Below are positions 17,722 to 26,390 of a DNA stretch of 47,217 bases, in pieces (the first letter of the stretch is position 1; the number at the start of each line of letters is the position of its first letter). This DNA comes from Nitrospira sp. (GTDB lineage Bacteria > Nitrospirota > Nitrospiria > Nitrospirales > Nitrospiraceae): contig JAHBWO010000014.1 in NCBI GenBank assembly GCA_019636945.1, positions 1 to 47,217 of the forward strand, given 5' to 3'. A program made the translations under genes and the position numbers. Under the pieces are notes generated by a model. The model had not been told where the DNA came from, made no database searches, and saw only the letters and a program-made list of their open reading frames with translations.

Positions 17722-18342
17722 CTATCGTGCCCGTCCGGCCACTCCACTTTTCAGGACAATTTCGCAAATATGATCCAGGCGCTCAATGTGCTCGTATGCA
17801 GCCCAGGGATCCATAGCCACCGCACACACGCCGTGATTCGCCTGGCCCACAATATCAAAAGCGATCACGCCATCACCCTGCAACCCAAAACACTCTGACG
17901 TCGCATCAGCCAGTTCGCGGGACAATGCCGGAAAGGCAGGAACCGTCCGGCCCACTCGTGTATAGCGTGAAATTTCAGGAAATTCGGCACTGATGGCCTG
18001 AAGGTCAATCCCGGCATAAATGGCGGCCACCACATGGGTTGCATGCACATGGACGACGGTTCGTGTGCGTCTGGAGTCCCGCTGCAGATTCCAATGCATC
18101 CAGAGTTCTCCGGATGGCTTCTGCTGTTCGTTGACTTTTGGTACGCGCAGACCGGTCTCAGGATCACTGACAATCTCCAATCGAACTACATGTTCAGGGT
18201 GTACGATCGTCTTGCGCCAACCGGATGGGGTGATATACAAGTACCGGCCTTCCCGCTTTTTCATACTGATGTTGCCGTCCCTCGTGGTAATCCACCCTCT
18301 CTCATAGCAACGTCTCATGACATCCCCTATAGCCGTCAGCAT
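17722..18342 (-). CDS. Class II aldolase/adducin family protein
   Basis: This is a 206-aa zinc-dependent enzyme of the L-fuculose-phosphate aldolase / methylthioribulose-phosphate dehydratase superfamily. The catalytic acid Glu79 lies in KPSGEL, zinc ligands His98 and His100 in VVHVHATH, and the third His170 in NHG. The N-terminal TTRDGNIS and ITPSGWRK segments bind phosphate in the family. GGAGG, 5 nt before the ATG, supports the start. The substrate is not clear, and no other sugar-phosphate or methionine-salvage gene is nearby. It is divergent from the next gene. Confidence 0.85.
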   Translation of the reverse strand: MLTAIGDVMRRCYERGWITTRDGNISMKKREGRYLYITPSGWRKTIVHPEHVVRLEIVSDPETGLRVPKVNEQQKPSGELWMHWNLQRDSRRTRTVVHVHATHVVAAIYAGIDLQAISAEFPEISRYTRVGRTVPAFPALSRELADATSECFGLQGDGVIAFDIVGQANHGVCAVAMDPWAAYEHIERLDHICEIVLKSGVAGRAR

Positions 18343-18468
18343 AATCCCTCCGCTAGAATGTTTACCTGAACGCCATCCATATCTTACTTATTGACACGAT
18401 AATAAATTGACGCTAAGGCTCTCCACACCTCATCCGCCTCAGGAAGGAAGCGTACCATACTTGATACT

Positions 18469-19482
18469 ATGATGAACCCTACCGTGCTGGAGCTGGCATT
18501 GTCCTTTCGGCCTCCACTGCCCCTCAAAAATGCTCATCTCATGACCCTGATACCTCGCTATGTGCCGCGAGAGACATCTCTGGCAACCATGCCTCAGGAA
18601 TCGCGATTCTTTTCCGTTGCGCCACAGTCACAGCTTCAAGGATTCTGCCATTGGCGGGACGATCGCAAAGCCTTTCCCACTGTCGTCCTGGTCCATGGCT
18701 TAGAAGGCTCCAGCGAATCGCGATACATGCGGGGGATCGCAGCCAAAGCCTTCCATGCTGGGTTCAACGTCATCCGCCTGAACCAACGAACCTGCGGTGG
18801 AACCGAACACCTTTCTCCGACGCTCTACAACAGTGGTCTTAGCAGTGATTACCGGGCTATCGTGAAGGAACTCATTCACCATGATGGTCTCGATCGAGTC
18901 TGGCTGGTCGGCTATTCCATGGGTGGCAACCTTGTGCTCAAAGCGGCTGGCGAGCTAGGACGGACCGAACCGGCTTTGGCCGGAGTGGCCGCCGTATGTC
19001 CGAACATCAACCCGACCATCTGCGCCCGTGCCCTGGAAGAACCACGTAACTGGATTTATCACCGTCATTTCGTCACGAGGCTGAAAGCGCGCTTACGACG
19101 AAAAGCCTCCCTATTCCCTGGGAAATGGGATCTCTCCATGCTTGGTCACATCACCACCATCAGTGAATTCGATGACTGCTATACCGCCCGGGACGGCGGT
19201 TATCGGGACGGCGCCGACTATTACGATCGGGCTGGATCGCGACACGTGCTCGATAAAATCGCGGTGCCGACTCTTATCATCACGGCACAAGACGATCCAT
19301 TCATTCCTTACACCATGTTCACCGAAGCGAAGATTCAGGAGCACCTCCAGATCGCTGTGGTCGCGCCTCATTATGGGGGTCATTGCGGGTTCTACCAGAG
19401 TCGACGACAAGAGGAAGATCCCTACTGGGCGGAGAACCGAATCCTAGATTTTTTACGCGGCATGCGATTGAGCCGGTCATGA
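18469..19482 (+). CDS. YheT-like alpha/beta hydrolase
   Basis: This 337-aa protein has the alpha/beta hydrolase fold. The oxyanion segment is VLVHGLEGSSES (74-85), the nucleophile Ser150 lies in GYSMGGN, the acid is Asp275/276 in AQDDPF and the base is His305 in HYGGHCGF. The layout, including the N-terminal FRPPLPLKNAHLMTL segment and RGCGG-like NQRTCGGTE, matches the YheT/COG0429 group of putative carboxylesterases. It has no signal peptide, so it is cytoplasmic. No good Shine-Dalgarno is seen and two tandem ATG codons are possible. It is convergent with pafA. The physiological substrate is unknown. Confidence 0.88.
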   Translation: MMNPTVLELALSFRPPLPLKNAHLMTLIPRYVPRETSLATMPQESRFFSVAPQSQLQGFCHWRDDRKAFPTVVLVHGLEGSSESRYMRGIAAKAFHAGFNVIRLNQRTCGGTEHLSPTLYNSGLSSDYRAIVKELIHHDGLDRVWLVGYSMGGNLVLKAAGELGRTEPALAGVAAVCPNINPTICARALEEPRNWIYHRHFVTRLKARLRRKASLFPGKWDLSMLGHITTISEFDDCYTARDGGYRDGADYYDRAGSRHVLDKIAVPTLIITAQDDPFIPYTMFTEAKIQEHLQIAVVAPHYGGHCGFYQSRRQEEDPYWAENRILDFLRGMRLSRS

Positions 19483-19625
19483 AGCATGAGTGATACCACC
19501 CTGCCACTGCCAAGACCTACCTACGACACCCTCCACGCGCTGAGCTGAGAGTGCCGCAGGCAAACTGCCCCCCTACTTGAGAAAACTGAAGCCACAATTG
19601 AGAACAACCGTCGTATGGGAGGCAG

Positions 19626-21113
19626 TCAGGCAATACTGGGTTCGAGATGCGTCCGCACCTCGTCACGGTATGTCCGAAACGGGTCCGGCATTGGGAAAGG
19701 GGCATGACCTCGGACTTGAAAAATTGACCAATTGATCACATAGGCGGGAAATAGCCCATCAGGGTTCGCAATTCGATCTGCATCGGTAGGCCGCCCCCCT
19801 TCTAAGAGATACCTGACCAACGCACTGCGCCCATAGGCGCGTGTATTCTTGGGGGCCTCCTCCGTCGCAATCTGAATCAACGCATCGGTCGTCATGCGAG
19901 GAACCCGTCCCTCCTCCACAAGCCCATAATAGAGTCCCTTGGCCGGATTCAAGTTGTGATACTCTAAATCCAAACTCTTGAGCAGAGGATCGCTCCAGTC
20001 CAATCGCTCCGCTTCTCTGAAACATTCCAGCAACCAAAGCTTCGATGCCCAATCCACACGGCCAACCAGCTTCTGATAATCCCCGCGCAGATCGTTGAGG
20101 ACCGACGCCCATTGTGCAAGGACCCAATCAGTTTCCTCATCCTGTCCCTGACAATGCCGCAACGCACAATCAAGAAACTGTTCCTGAATATCAAGAGCCG
20201 ACATGGTTCGTTGAGACTGAAGTCGAACGACCCAGTTCCGCTCTTGGTCCTGGGAGATTTCTTGCAGCGCTTCCACCGGTTCATCAATCTCCAAATCCTG
20301 AGGGGCATGCCCTTCCTCAATCAGCTGTAAGACCAAGCCGGTCACACCAAGTTTCAACGCCGTCGCATTCTCAGCCATATTGGAATCGCCCAAGAGCAAA
20401 TGGATCCGACGAAATTCATTGGGGTCGGCCAACGGTTCATCTCTCGTGTTCACAATCGCCCGATTGTGCTGTACCCACTCGAAAAAATCATTGACGATGT
20501 AGTCGCTCCGTTGGGAAATTTGAAACGGCAAGTTCGAGCCACCTCGGCCACCGACGGTTGCACGTGGAACAATCAATCGATCCACCTGAATCCAGGCATC
20601 CTGCGGACTGGCGGCACCGATACGCCCGGCTCCGGTAAAGATCTGTCTGGTGACCAAAAACGTCACGAACGGCGCCAACCCACGCCTTGAAAACGGAAAT
20701 CGACGAGAGACAAGATAATTTTCATGTGAGCCAAAGGTCGCATCCGTCTCATGGTCGATGTTGTTCTTGATCAGCGATACGTGCTCGGACAAACCAAGAT
20801 CTCCGATCGCCCGCTGCAGCAAGAGATCTCCGGCACGGTCAGACGCCACAACATCCGTGAGGGAGTGACATTCGGGAGAGGCATACTCTAAATGTCCCAT
20901 ATCCAGGTAGATCCGGCCGCCGTTCGTGATAAATCCCCCATTTCCAGGCGGCTCATCATGGCCGCGATGGTGGAGATCCAGCACGCCTCGACGCTGCACC
21001 TGGAACAGATGATTTCTGATGTGATGGGCAAACCAGGTTGGGGAATGGTCAGGCCGGTCCTCGTGGATCAAGAGCCCGTACTCGGTTTCCAAACCAAAAA
21101 TTCGATGCAACAT
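19626..21113 (-). CDS. pafA: Pup/UBact--protein ligase PafA
   Basis: PafA joins the C-terminal glutamate side chain of the Pup-like tag to target lysines using ATP. The 495-aa protein is a carboxylate-amine ligase of the glutamine-synthetase fold. Mg/ATP residue Glu9 lies in GLETEYG and the catalytic base Asp71 in RIYLDMGHLEYASPEC. KNNIDHETDATFGSHENYL and INTRDEPLADPNEFRRIHLLLGDSN (in part) follow. I call this copy PafA because it lacks the long Dop loop with the DARGF motif. It is about 40 residues longer than the mycobacterial enzyme, with a Gly/His-rich insert at 40-60. It is the last gene of the cluster, 4 nt after prcA. Confidence 0.92.
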   Translation of the reverse strand: MLHRIFGLETEYGLLIHEDRPDHSPTWFAHHIRNHLFQVQRRGVLDLHHRGHDEPPGNGGFITNGGRIYLDMGHLEYASPECHSLTDVVASDRAGDLLLQRAIGDLGLSEHVSLIKNNIDHETDATFGSHENYLVSRRFPFSRRGLAPFVTFLVTRQIFTGAGRIGAASPQDAWIQVDRLIVPRATVGGRGGSNLPFQISQRSDYIVNDFFEWVQHNRAIVNTRDEPLADPNEFRRIHLLLGDSNMAENATALKLGVTGLVLQLIEEGHAPQDLEIDEPVEALQEISQDQERNWVVRLQSQRTMSALDIQEQFLDCALRHCQGQDEETDWVLAQWASVLNDLRGDYQKLVGRVDWASKLWLLECFREAERLDWSDPLLKSLDLEYHNLNPAKGLYYGLVEEGRVPRMTTDALIQIATEEAPKNTRAYGRSALVRYLLEGGRPTDADRIANPDGLFPAYVINWSIFQVRGHAPFPMPDPFRTYRDEVRTHLEPSIA

Positions 21114-21117
21114 ATGC

Positions 21118-21927
21118 TTACGTGAGTGCCGAACTCAGGTCCTTGGGAAGCAACGTCTCCAACTCGCCAGATCCGAGTGTCCGATACTTGGAGGTTCCTG
21201 CCACATGGCGATCCAGCAGCGCACATTCGATGGACTTTTCCTGCATGCGTTGGCGCACATGAGTCATAAGGGTCTGAGAGTCCGTTACCGGCTGATCGGA
21301 ACTTCCCTTCCCGTCCTTCGGATCCCCTCCGGTGTCATCCGTGTGCCGCTGCGCTCGATCTCCGACTGCCCAAGTGTGAATCGCGAGATGCACGGCGTCT
21401 TTCAACGACACACAAGACTGCGGTCGAAGATACTCCACCATCCGCTGCTCAACCGACGCGCTTGCCGCAAGGACTGCATACCGGCCCTTCTCTTCGAACA
21501 CGCCGTCATAGGTGATCGTGAGGAAGCCATCTTTCCCAACTTTCTGGCTCAGCTCAGCCAGCATGATCTTCACGATGAACGGAGCTTTAAATACCTCCTC
21601 AAATGCCTGCTTGACGGCCGGTGCAATGCCGTATTTGACGAGGCGACTCCCCGTGACATCAGAAGCAGAGCGGTTGAATCCTTCGACATGAGCCATTTCC
21701 AACAGAGTGAAGCGTAACTTCTCGAGATCAGCCGGGTGTCCCATTCCTCCGAATGCAAGGCGGTCATAGATTTCATATAACTTGGGGGTGCCTTTACTCA
21801 TCGTCATCAGGAGAATCCCCTGCTCACATGCCACACCCACCACCGGACTCCCCTGCACAAACTGCGCATCAAGATATTGTCGGCGATTCCCGACTGCTTC
21901 GACCCACCGATAAGGTTCTTCGTACAT
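21118..21927 (-). CDS. prcA: Proteasome subunit alpha PrcA
   Basis: PrcA forms the outer, gated rings of the 20S proteasome. The 269-aa protein has the proteasome alpha fold: a short N-terminal gate region, the core beginning SPVVGVACEQGILLMTMSKGTPKLYEIYDRLAFGGMG, and RLVKYGIAPAVKQAFEEVFKAPFIVKIMLAEL. It lacks a catalytic N-terminal Thr. A long hydrophilic insert or linker (about 195-225, rich in Asp, Gly, Ser) precedes the last helix. It begins 12 nt after prcB and ends 4 nt before pafA. Confidence 0.93.
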   Translation of the reverse strand: MYEEPYRWVEAVGNRRQYLDAQFVQGSPVVGVACEQGILLMTMSKGTPKLYEIYDRLAFGGMGHPADLEKLRFTLLEMAHVEGFNRSASDVTGSRLVKYGIAPAVKQAFEEVFKAPFIVKIMLAELSQKVGKDGFLTITYDGVFEEKGRYAVLAASASVEQRMVEYLRPQSCVSLKDAVHLAIHTWAVGDRAQRHTDDTGGDPKDGKGSSDQPVTDSQTLMTHVRQRMQEKSIECALLDRHVAGTSKYRTLGSGELETLLPKDLSSALT

Positions 21928-21939
21928 AGCGTGACGACC

Positions 21940-22707
21940 TTACAAGCCTTTCGATACGTGTGATTCGAACAACGAGCGGAGATGCGGATCCGCCATGGCC
22001 GTTACACCATCGGATGTGATCAGCTTCACAACCGGATACAGCCCGGCCTCTCGATTCACGCCACCAGTTGCGCTGTCGAATTCGGCAGCGCACGTGAGCA
22101 GCCGCAGCGCCTGAACGGCCGCCTGCTCTTCAGACATCGCACTCAGAGGCTGCTCGCCCCAGATATTCACATAATGAAGAATGCCTCGAATAGTGGGCGA
22201 ACCAGACCCCGATACAGCGTACTCCACTCCCTCAAACTCTGCGCCAAGAATGTCGTAGAAATAAATCTTTGCGGCCTCTTGTTCGGCATCGTATCCGGCA
22301 AAGATCGGAACGACAGCCCCAGTCCCCGCCAGGGCTGCCTGAACATTTTCCTTCAGCAGCTTAGACAGGGCTCGAAGCTTGCCCTCAAAGCTGAGCTCCT
22401 GAAGTTGTGTCCGCCGATAGTACTTAAAGGAATGTTCGAGAATGCGCACCATTTCATACGCGGTGGCGGGAACCCCTGCAATCGCCATGACGCTATGTCG
22501 ATCTATCTCCAAGACCTTGTCGGTCCTGTCGTACATGACCATGTTGCCGGCTGTCGCACGACGATCCCCGGCCACCAACACCCCATTACGATATTTGAAG
22601 GCAAGTATCGTGGTGGCGGTGGTCAGAGCCTGCCCCACTCCGACTTGTCCGGGCATTCCCAATACATACCCCTGGTCCTTCAGTAGCTGGTAAAAATCAC
22701 CCTGCAT
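21940..22707 (-). CDS. prcB: Proteasome subunit beta PrcB
   Basis: PrcB forms the inner catalytic rings. The 255-aa precursor should be self-cleaved before Thr32 (TTILAFKY). From that Thr1, Asp17 falls in AGDRRAT (residue 48) and Lys33 at residue 64 (YDRTDK), which completes the catalytic site. The propeptide is about 31 residues and ends in Ala rather than the more usual Gly. Other landmarks are AIAGVPATAYEMVRILEH and YAVSGSGSPTIRG. GAGG lies 7 nt before the ATG. A 75-nt gap with imperfect hairpins separates it from the tag gene. Confidence 0.94.
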   Translation of the reverse strand: MQGDFYQLLKDQGYVLGMPGQVGVGQALTTATTILAFKYRNGVLVAGDRRATAGNMVMYDRTDKVLEIDRHSVMAIAGVPATAYEMVRILEHSFKYYRRTQLQELSFEGKLRALSKLLKENVQAALAGTGAVVPIFAGYDAEQEAAKIYFYDILGAEFEGVEYAVSGSGSPTIRGILHYVNIWGEQPLSAMSEEQAAVQALRLLTCAAEFDSATGGVNREAGLYPVVKLITSDGVTAMADPHLRSLFESHVSKGL

Positions 22708-22782
22708 CCTTAACCTCGCTCCAGTGAAGGGTGAGGAGAGCCTCTGCCTCTTCTCACACCTTACGCCTTACCCCTCACCAAT

Positions 22783-22977
22783 CTATTGCCCTGTCCGCTG
22801 CCGATATCGTTCCGCCTGCTTCGGATCAACTCGGCGCATCCGCTTCAGAAGGCTATCCTTGTCGGGTGATCCGGTTTCTGGACGACGTGGCCCCCCTCCT
22901 TCTTCCAAAGGACTGGGGGATTTCGGCATGGGATCACCTGGCCCTTCTCGTCGTTCTGGCATCACGTTGTGTTTCAT
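22783..22977 (-). CDS. ubact: UBact / Pup-like prokaryotic ubiquitin-like modifier
   Basis: This is a 64-aa, highly charged, probably disordered protein. It is rich in Pro, Glu, Arg and Lys and ends RQRTGQ. The Gly-Gln ending and position between dop and prcB identify it as the proteasome tag. The Pro/Gly-rich N-terminus and RTGQ ending fit the Gram-negative UBact type rather than actinobacterial Pup (GGQ). The terminal Gln should be deamidated to Glu by Dop before ligation by PafA. The ATG overlaps the dop stop by 4 nt and AGGG lies upstream. An internal ATG at 22962 is possible but has no Shine-Dalgarno. Confidence 0.9.
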   Translation of the reverse strand: MKHNVMPERREGPGDPMPKSPSPLEEGGGPRRPETGSPDKDSLLKRMRRVDPKQAERYRQRTGQ

Positions 22978-24500
22978 AGGTCCCTATCCTTTCCGTAGGT
23001 CCATGCGGCCAGCGCATCCGCCGGTGACTGGGCCGTCTTGAAGAGACCAATACATCGTGTCACCTCTTGCGGATCAAAGAGGTCGCGCATGTCGAGCGTA
23101 CGGGATCGGAGCCCGTCGGTAAACCGGACCTGCTCCCATTGAATCGACTGAATCTGGTCCGGAAATTTCTGCACGCAGAGCCCCCGTAACCCGCCACGTG
23201 TGTCGACCGGACCATTTCGGATCGCCGCTTCAATCACGTCATCAGTCGTCAGCCGCCAGGCTTTCCCCTCCGCTTCCAAGCCCATGTAGAGGCCCATCTG
23301 AGGATCAATATTGTGATATTCCAGATCCAAACTGGCCAACCATGGATCGTCCCAATCAATCCGCTCTTCCCGCATAAACGTTTCGAGCAGCCATTGCTTC
23401 GTCACCCAATCCAACTTGCCGACCAATTGTTGCCGATTTTGCACCAGCAACTGCAACGTCTCACCCCATTCCCGCAAGATCCAATCCGATTCCGCGTCGC
23501 GACCGGAGAGCGTCCTCTTCGCGGCTTCATAGTACTGCACTTGTATGTCCACCGGCGCGATCGTACGTCCATTTTTTCGTCTCACCACCATTTTGAGGTC
23601 TGGATCTCGTGAGATCTGTTTGACGGCTGCCACCGGCTGCTCCAATTCGAGATCGGGTACGGCCTCCTGTGCGATCATATCGAGCACCAACTGTGTCGTT
23701 CCCACTTTCAGCGCCGTCGCATACTCGCACATATTGGCATCGCCGATGATGAGATGGAGTCGACGATACCGTTGGCGATCCGCATGGGGCTCATCTCTGG
23801 TATTGAGAATTGGTCGATTATGCATCGTATCGACGCCCAGCTCTGCCTCCATAAAGTCGGCACGCTGAGAAATTTGGTACGGCCCTGGAACATAGGGTGA
23901 TTCTTGTGCCTCGGTCCCGACCTTCCCGGCACCGGCGACGACCTGCCGACTTACAAGAAACGGCACTATGCCGGCCACCAAGGCCGGAAAGGGAACAGCC
24001 CTGGGCACAAGATAATTGTCGTGGCATCCGTAACTGTGGCCATGGAAATCCGTGTTGTTTTTGTAGAGCCGAACATGCGCGCCACCAAGTCCCTCGTTAC
24101 GCCGCTGAGCCGCACGGTGGACGATCCGTTCTCCTGCTCGATCCTGCGCCACCAGATCGCGAAGCGTTCGGCATTCGGATGTGGAGTATTCCGGATGCGT
24201 ATGGTCGTTGTAGAATCGCGCCCCGTTCGGCAAGACAAGGTCGCTTTTCATGTCATGGAACGAAAAAGGGCGATGGGCATCGCGTCGTGCAAACTCATCT
24301 TCCTCTTTATCCTGTTGCAAGCCCAAGACTCGGAAACCGCGCGCATCTTCATGTGGATCCTCACCGGCATAATCCCACCGCCGCTTGAAAGAAGCGGCCA
24401 GATGAGCACGCACGAGTTCCATTGATTCGACTACCGGATCCATGTCCGGTACATCGTCGCGTGTAATACCATACTCGGTCTCAATTCCAAAAAGACGCAT
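22974..24500 (-). CDS. dop: Tag deamidase/depupylase Dop
   Basis: Dop deamidates the C-terminal Gln of the tag and also removes the tag from substrates. The 508-aa protein shares the PafA fold: Glu7 in GIETEYG, Asp99 in RFYNDHTHPEYSTSEC, LYKNNTDFHGHSYGCHDNYL, and ILNTRDEPHAD followed by YRRLHLIIGDANM. The Dop-specific loop with WDYAGEDPHEDARGF (42-56) distinguishes it from PafA. The Lys/Glu/Asp-rich stretch after it (60-85) is part of that insertion. It is 88 nt downstream of the ATPase gene and overlaps the tag gene by 4 nt. Confidence 0.93.
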   Translation of the reverse strand: MRLFGIETEYGITRDDVPDMDPVVESMELVRAHLAASFKRRWDYAGEDPHEDARGFRVLGLQQDKEEDEFARRDAHRPFSFHDMKSDLVLPNGARFYNDHTHPEYSTSECRTLRDLVAQDRAGERIVHRAAQRRNEGLGGAHVRLYKNNTDFHGHSYGCHDNYLVPRAVPFPALVAGIVPFLVSRQVVAGAGKVGTEAQESPYVPGPYQISQRADFMEAELGVDTMHNRPILNTRDEPHADRQRYRRLHLIIGDANMCEYATALKVGTTQLVLDMIAQEAVPDLELEQPVAAVKQISRDPDLKMVVRRKNGRTIAPVDIQVQYYEAAKRTLSGRDAESDWILREWGETLQLLVQNRQQLVGKLDWVTKQWLLETFMREERIDWDDPWLASLDLEYHNIDPQMGLYMGLEAEGKAWRLTTDDVIEAAIRNGPVDTRGGLRGLCVQKFPDQIQSIQWEQVRFTDGLRSRTLDMRDLFDPQEVTRCIGLFKTAQSPADALAAWTYGKDRDL

Positions 24501-24588
24501 AGTGAGTGAGAAGTAAAAAAGAATACGTGAAGAGACGGTCAGACTCGCTCATAGCCCCCGACCAGTCAGTTCCTGACCTTTCTCATCC

Positions 24589-26325
24589 TCAGATAATCTG
24601 ACTGGTGAGCCGTTCTTCAGCCTGACGGCCTCGCCGGAAGGACGAAATACCGACCACCTGCTCCGGATGATGATCGAGCAATTTCAGCCATTCCTCGGCG
24701 GCATCGTCCGGCGGTAACATGTCACCCTCTCGAAATTCCTCGGACACGGCTACCCGAAGATCCTCCTCCAGCAATCCCGCCGGCTGCCCAGACTGAACCG
24801 TACGATCGATCGCCTTTTCTTTCGCCCGTTGAACGATCGACGCCAGGATTGCTCCACTGACAAGATCGCCGCGGTACAGCACCGTACTCTGACCACTTCT
24901 CAGCCTGATCGAGAGGAGACGGGTTTCTTCCGTTCGACGGAAGATCGTCTCAATAATGTCTTCGACAAGCGACACCACCGCCTTCACCGGCTCACCCCCG
25001 CGGTCCTGCACCAACTTGGGGTCAAGTGGAAGATCCGCCGTCAAATAGACCTTCAAAATCTCGGCTGCGGCAGCCTTGTTGGGCCGGCCGACTTTAATTT
25101 TTCGATCGATTCGACCGGGACGCAACACAGCCGGATCGATCAGGTCCGGTCGGTTGGAGGCCAGAATAATAACGACATCCCGCAACGACTCGATCCCATC
25201 CATTTCGCTGCAAAACATCGGGACGAGCGTGTTTGAGATATTGAAGGATCGCATGGCACGCCGCGTCCCCACAATCGACTCCGCTTCATCGATAAAGATG
25301 AACGGCAGAGCCCCTTCCTTTCGTCGAGCCCGAGCCTGCTCAAAGAGATCCCGGACCATCCGCTCTGACTCCCCAAGCCACATGTTGAGAATTTCCGGTC
25401 CTTTAACATGAAGGAATGCCCCGCTCGTCACTGGCGGACGATTGTCCATCCCTGGTACCTGTCCCGGCTTCAATTCGCTGAGCTGCTTGGCCAAGCTGCC
25501 AGCAGCGGCTTGCCCAATCAGGGTCTTCCCGCACCCGGGTGGTCCGTAGAGCAAAAACCCCTTTGGTTGAGAAAATTTGAACCGTTCAAACGTCTCCGCA
25601 TGCACGAGTGGATATTCAATCGCCTTGCGAATCGCAGTGATCGCTTCGCTTTGTCCTCCGATCTGTTCCCACGTGACCGTGGGCGTTTCATCCAGAATAT
25701 GGCGGCTGGCCTTCCGATCCACCAGTTTCTCAAGAGCTATGCGGAGACTGGGGTCAATTCGAATGTGGTCCCCCGCACTAAGCTCGACACTGAGCAAATC
25801 CGTCGAACGCTGCAAAATCAACGACTGCCGGCCCATATCCTGTTCAAACCGCAACCGACCGTCCGGTAACGTTTCAGCCAGTTTCAAAATGGGCCCGTTC
25901 CGGTCATACCCCAGCGTCCGAATGACCGCATAGGCTTCATTGACCAAGATCTGGGTGCCGATCCGCAGGTCGGTATCAGCCACGCGAGGATCCACGTTGG
26001 CATAATACTCCGCCCCACCGACGACGATACGGGCAAGACCCGGAGCTGGAATCTCAAGCAAGGTGCCGATCCGATTGGCTGGAGCCGTGAGCTTGGCCAC
26101 GACCTCGCCAACTTTCTTGAACTCCACCTCGCGTTGCTGAGAAGCAGCTTGAGACAGCATCACGGCATGCCGCAGCTTGTACAGCAGCTTTTGCCGAGGA
26201 TCACCGTCTGAGAACGAGGCAAGACACTGTTCAATCAACTCGAGCGGATCCGTCCCGGTCTTCAGCGACGGCTCATTGCTCCGGTCATGCTGTGTCTCCT
26301 GATCAAAAGAACTACGATCACTCAT
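24589..26325 (-). CDS. arc: Proteasome-associated AAA+ ATPase Arc/Mpa
   Basis: Arc/Mpa recognises tagged proteins, unfolds them with ATP and feeds them to the 20S core. In this 578-aa protein a helical/coiled-coil N-terminus (about 30-80) is followed by tandem OB domains (about 80-195) and the AAA+ domain. Walker A is GPPGCGKT (261-268), Walker B FIFIDEAES (Asp346-Glu347), and SNRPDLIDPAVLRPGRIDRKI gives sensor 1 and the Arg fingers. The coiled coil looks shorter than in Mycobacterium. The C-terminus ends LTSQII, without the penultimate Tyr of the gate-opening QYL/HbYX motif. It is the first gene of the core set, 65 nt after the htrA-like gene. Confidence 0.93.
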   Translation of the reverse strand: MSDRSSFDQETQHDRSNEPSLKTGTDPLELIEQCLASFSDGDPRQKLLYKLRHAVMLSQAASQQREVEFKKVGEVVAKLTAPANRIGTLLEIPAPGLARIVVGGAEYYANVDPRVADTDLRIGTQILVNEAYAVIRTLGYDRNGPILKLAETLPDGRLRFEQDMGRQSLILQRSTDLLSVELSAGDHIRIDPSLRIALEKLVDRKASRHILDETPTVTWEQIGGQSEAITAIRKAIEYPLVHAETFERFKFSQPKGFLLYGPPGCGKTLIGQAAAGSLAKQLSELKPGQVPGMDNRPPVTSGAFLHVKGPEILNMWLGESERMVRDLFEQARARRKEGALPFIFIDEAESIVGTRRAMRSFNISNTLVPMFCSEMDGIESLRDVVIILASNRPDLIDPAVLRPGRIDRKIKVGRPNKAAAAEILKVYLTADLPLDPKLVQDRGGEPVKAVVSLVEDIIETIFRRTEETRLLSIRLRSGQSTVLYRGDLVSGAILASIVQRAKEKAIDRTVQSGQPAGLLEEDLRVAVSEEFREGDMLPPDDAAEEWLKLLDHHPEQVVGISSFRRGRQAEERLTSQII

Positions 26326-26390
26326 AGACAGTCCTTTACCAAACAGAATTGAGTGATCCTACCATACACATGTTGTGAATTACTGCCACG

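Noticed and set aside
22974..24500. Assigning this gene as PafA and 19626-21113 as Dop
   Set aside because: The DARGF-containing loop typical of Dop is in this gene and absent from the other, and it overlaps the tag gene.
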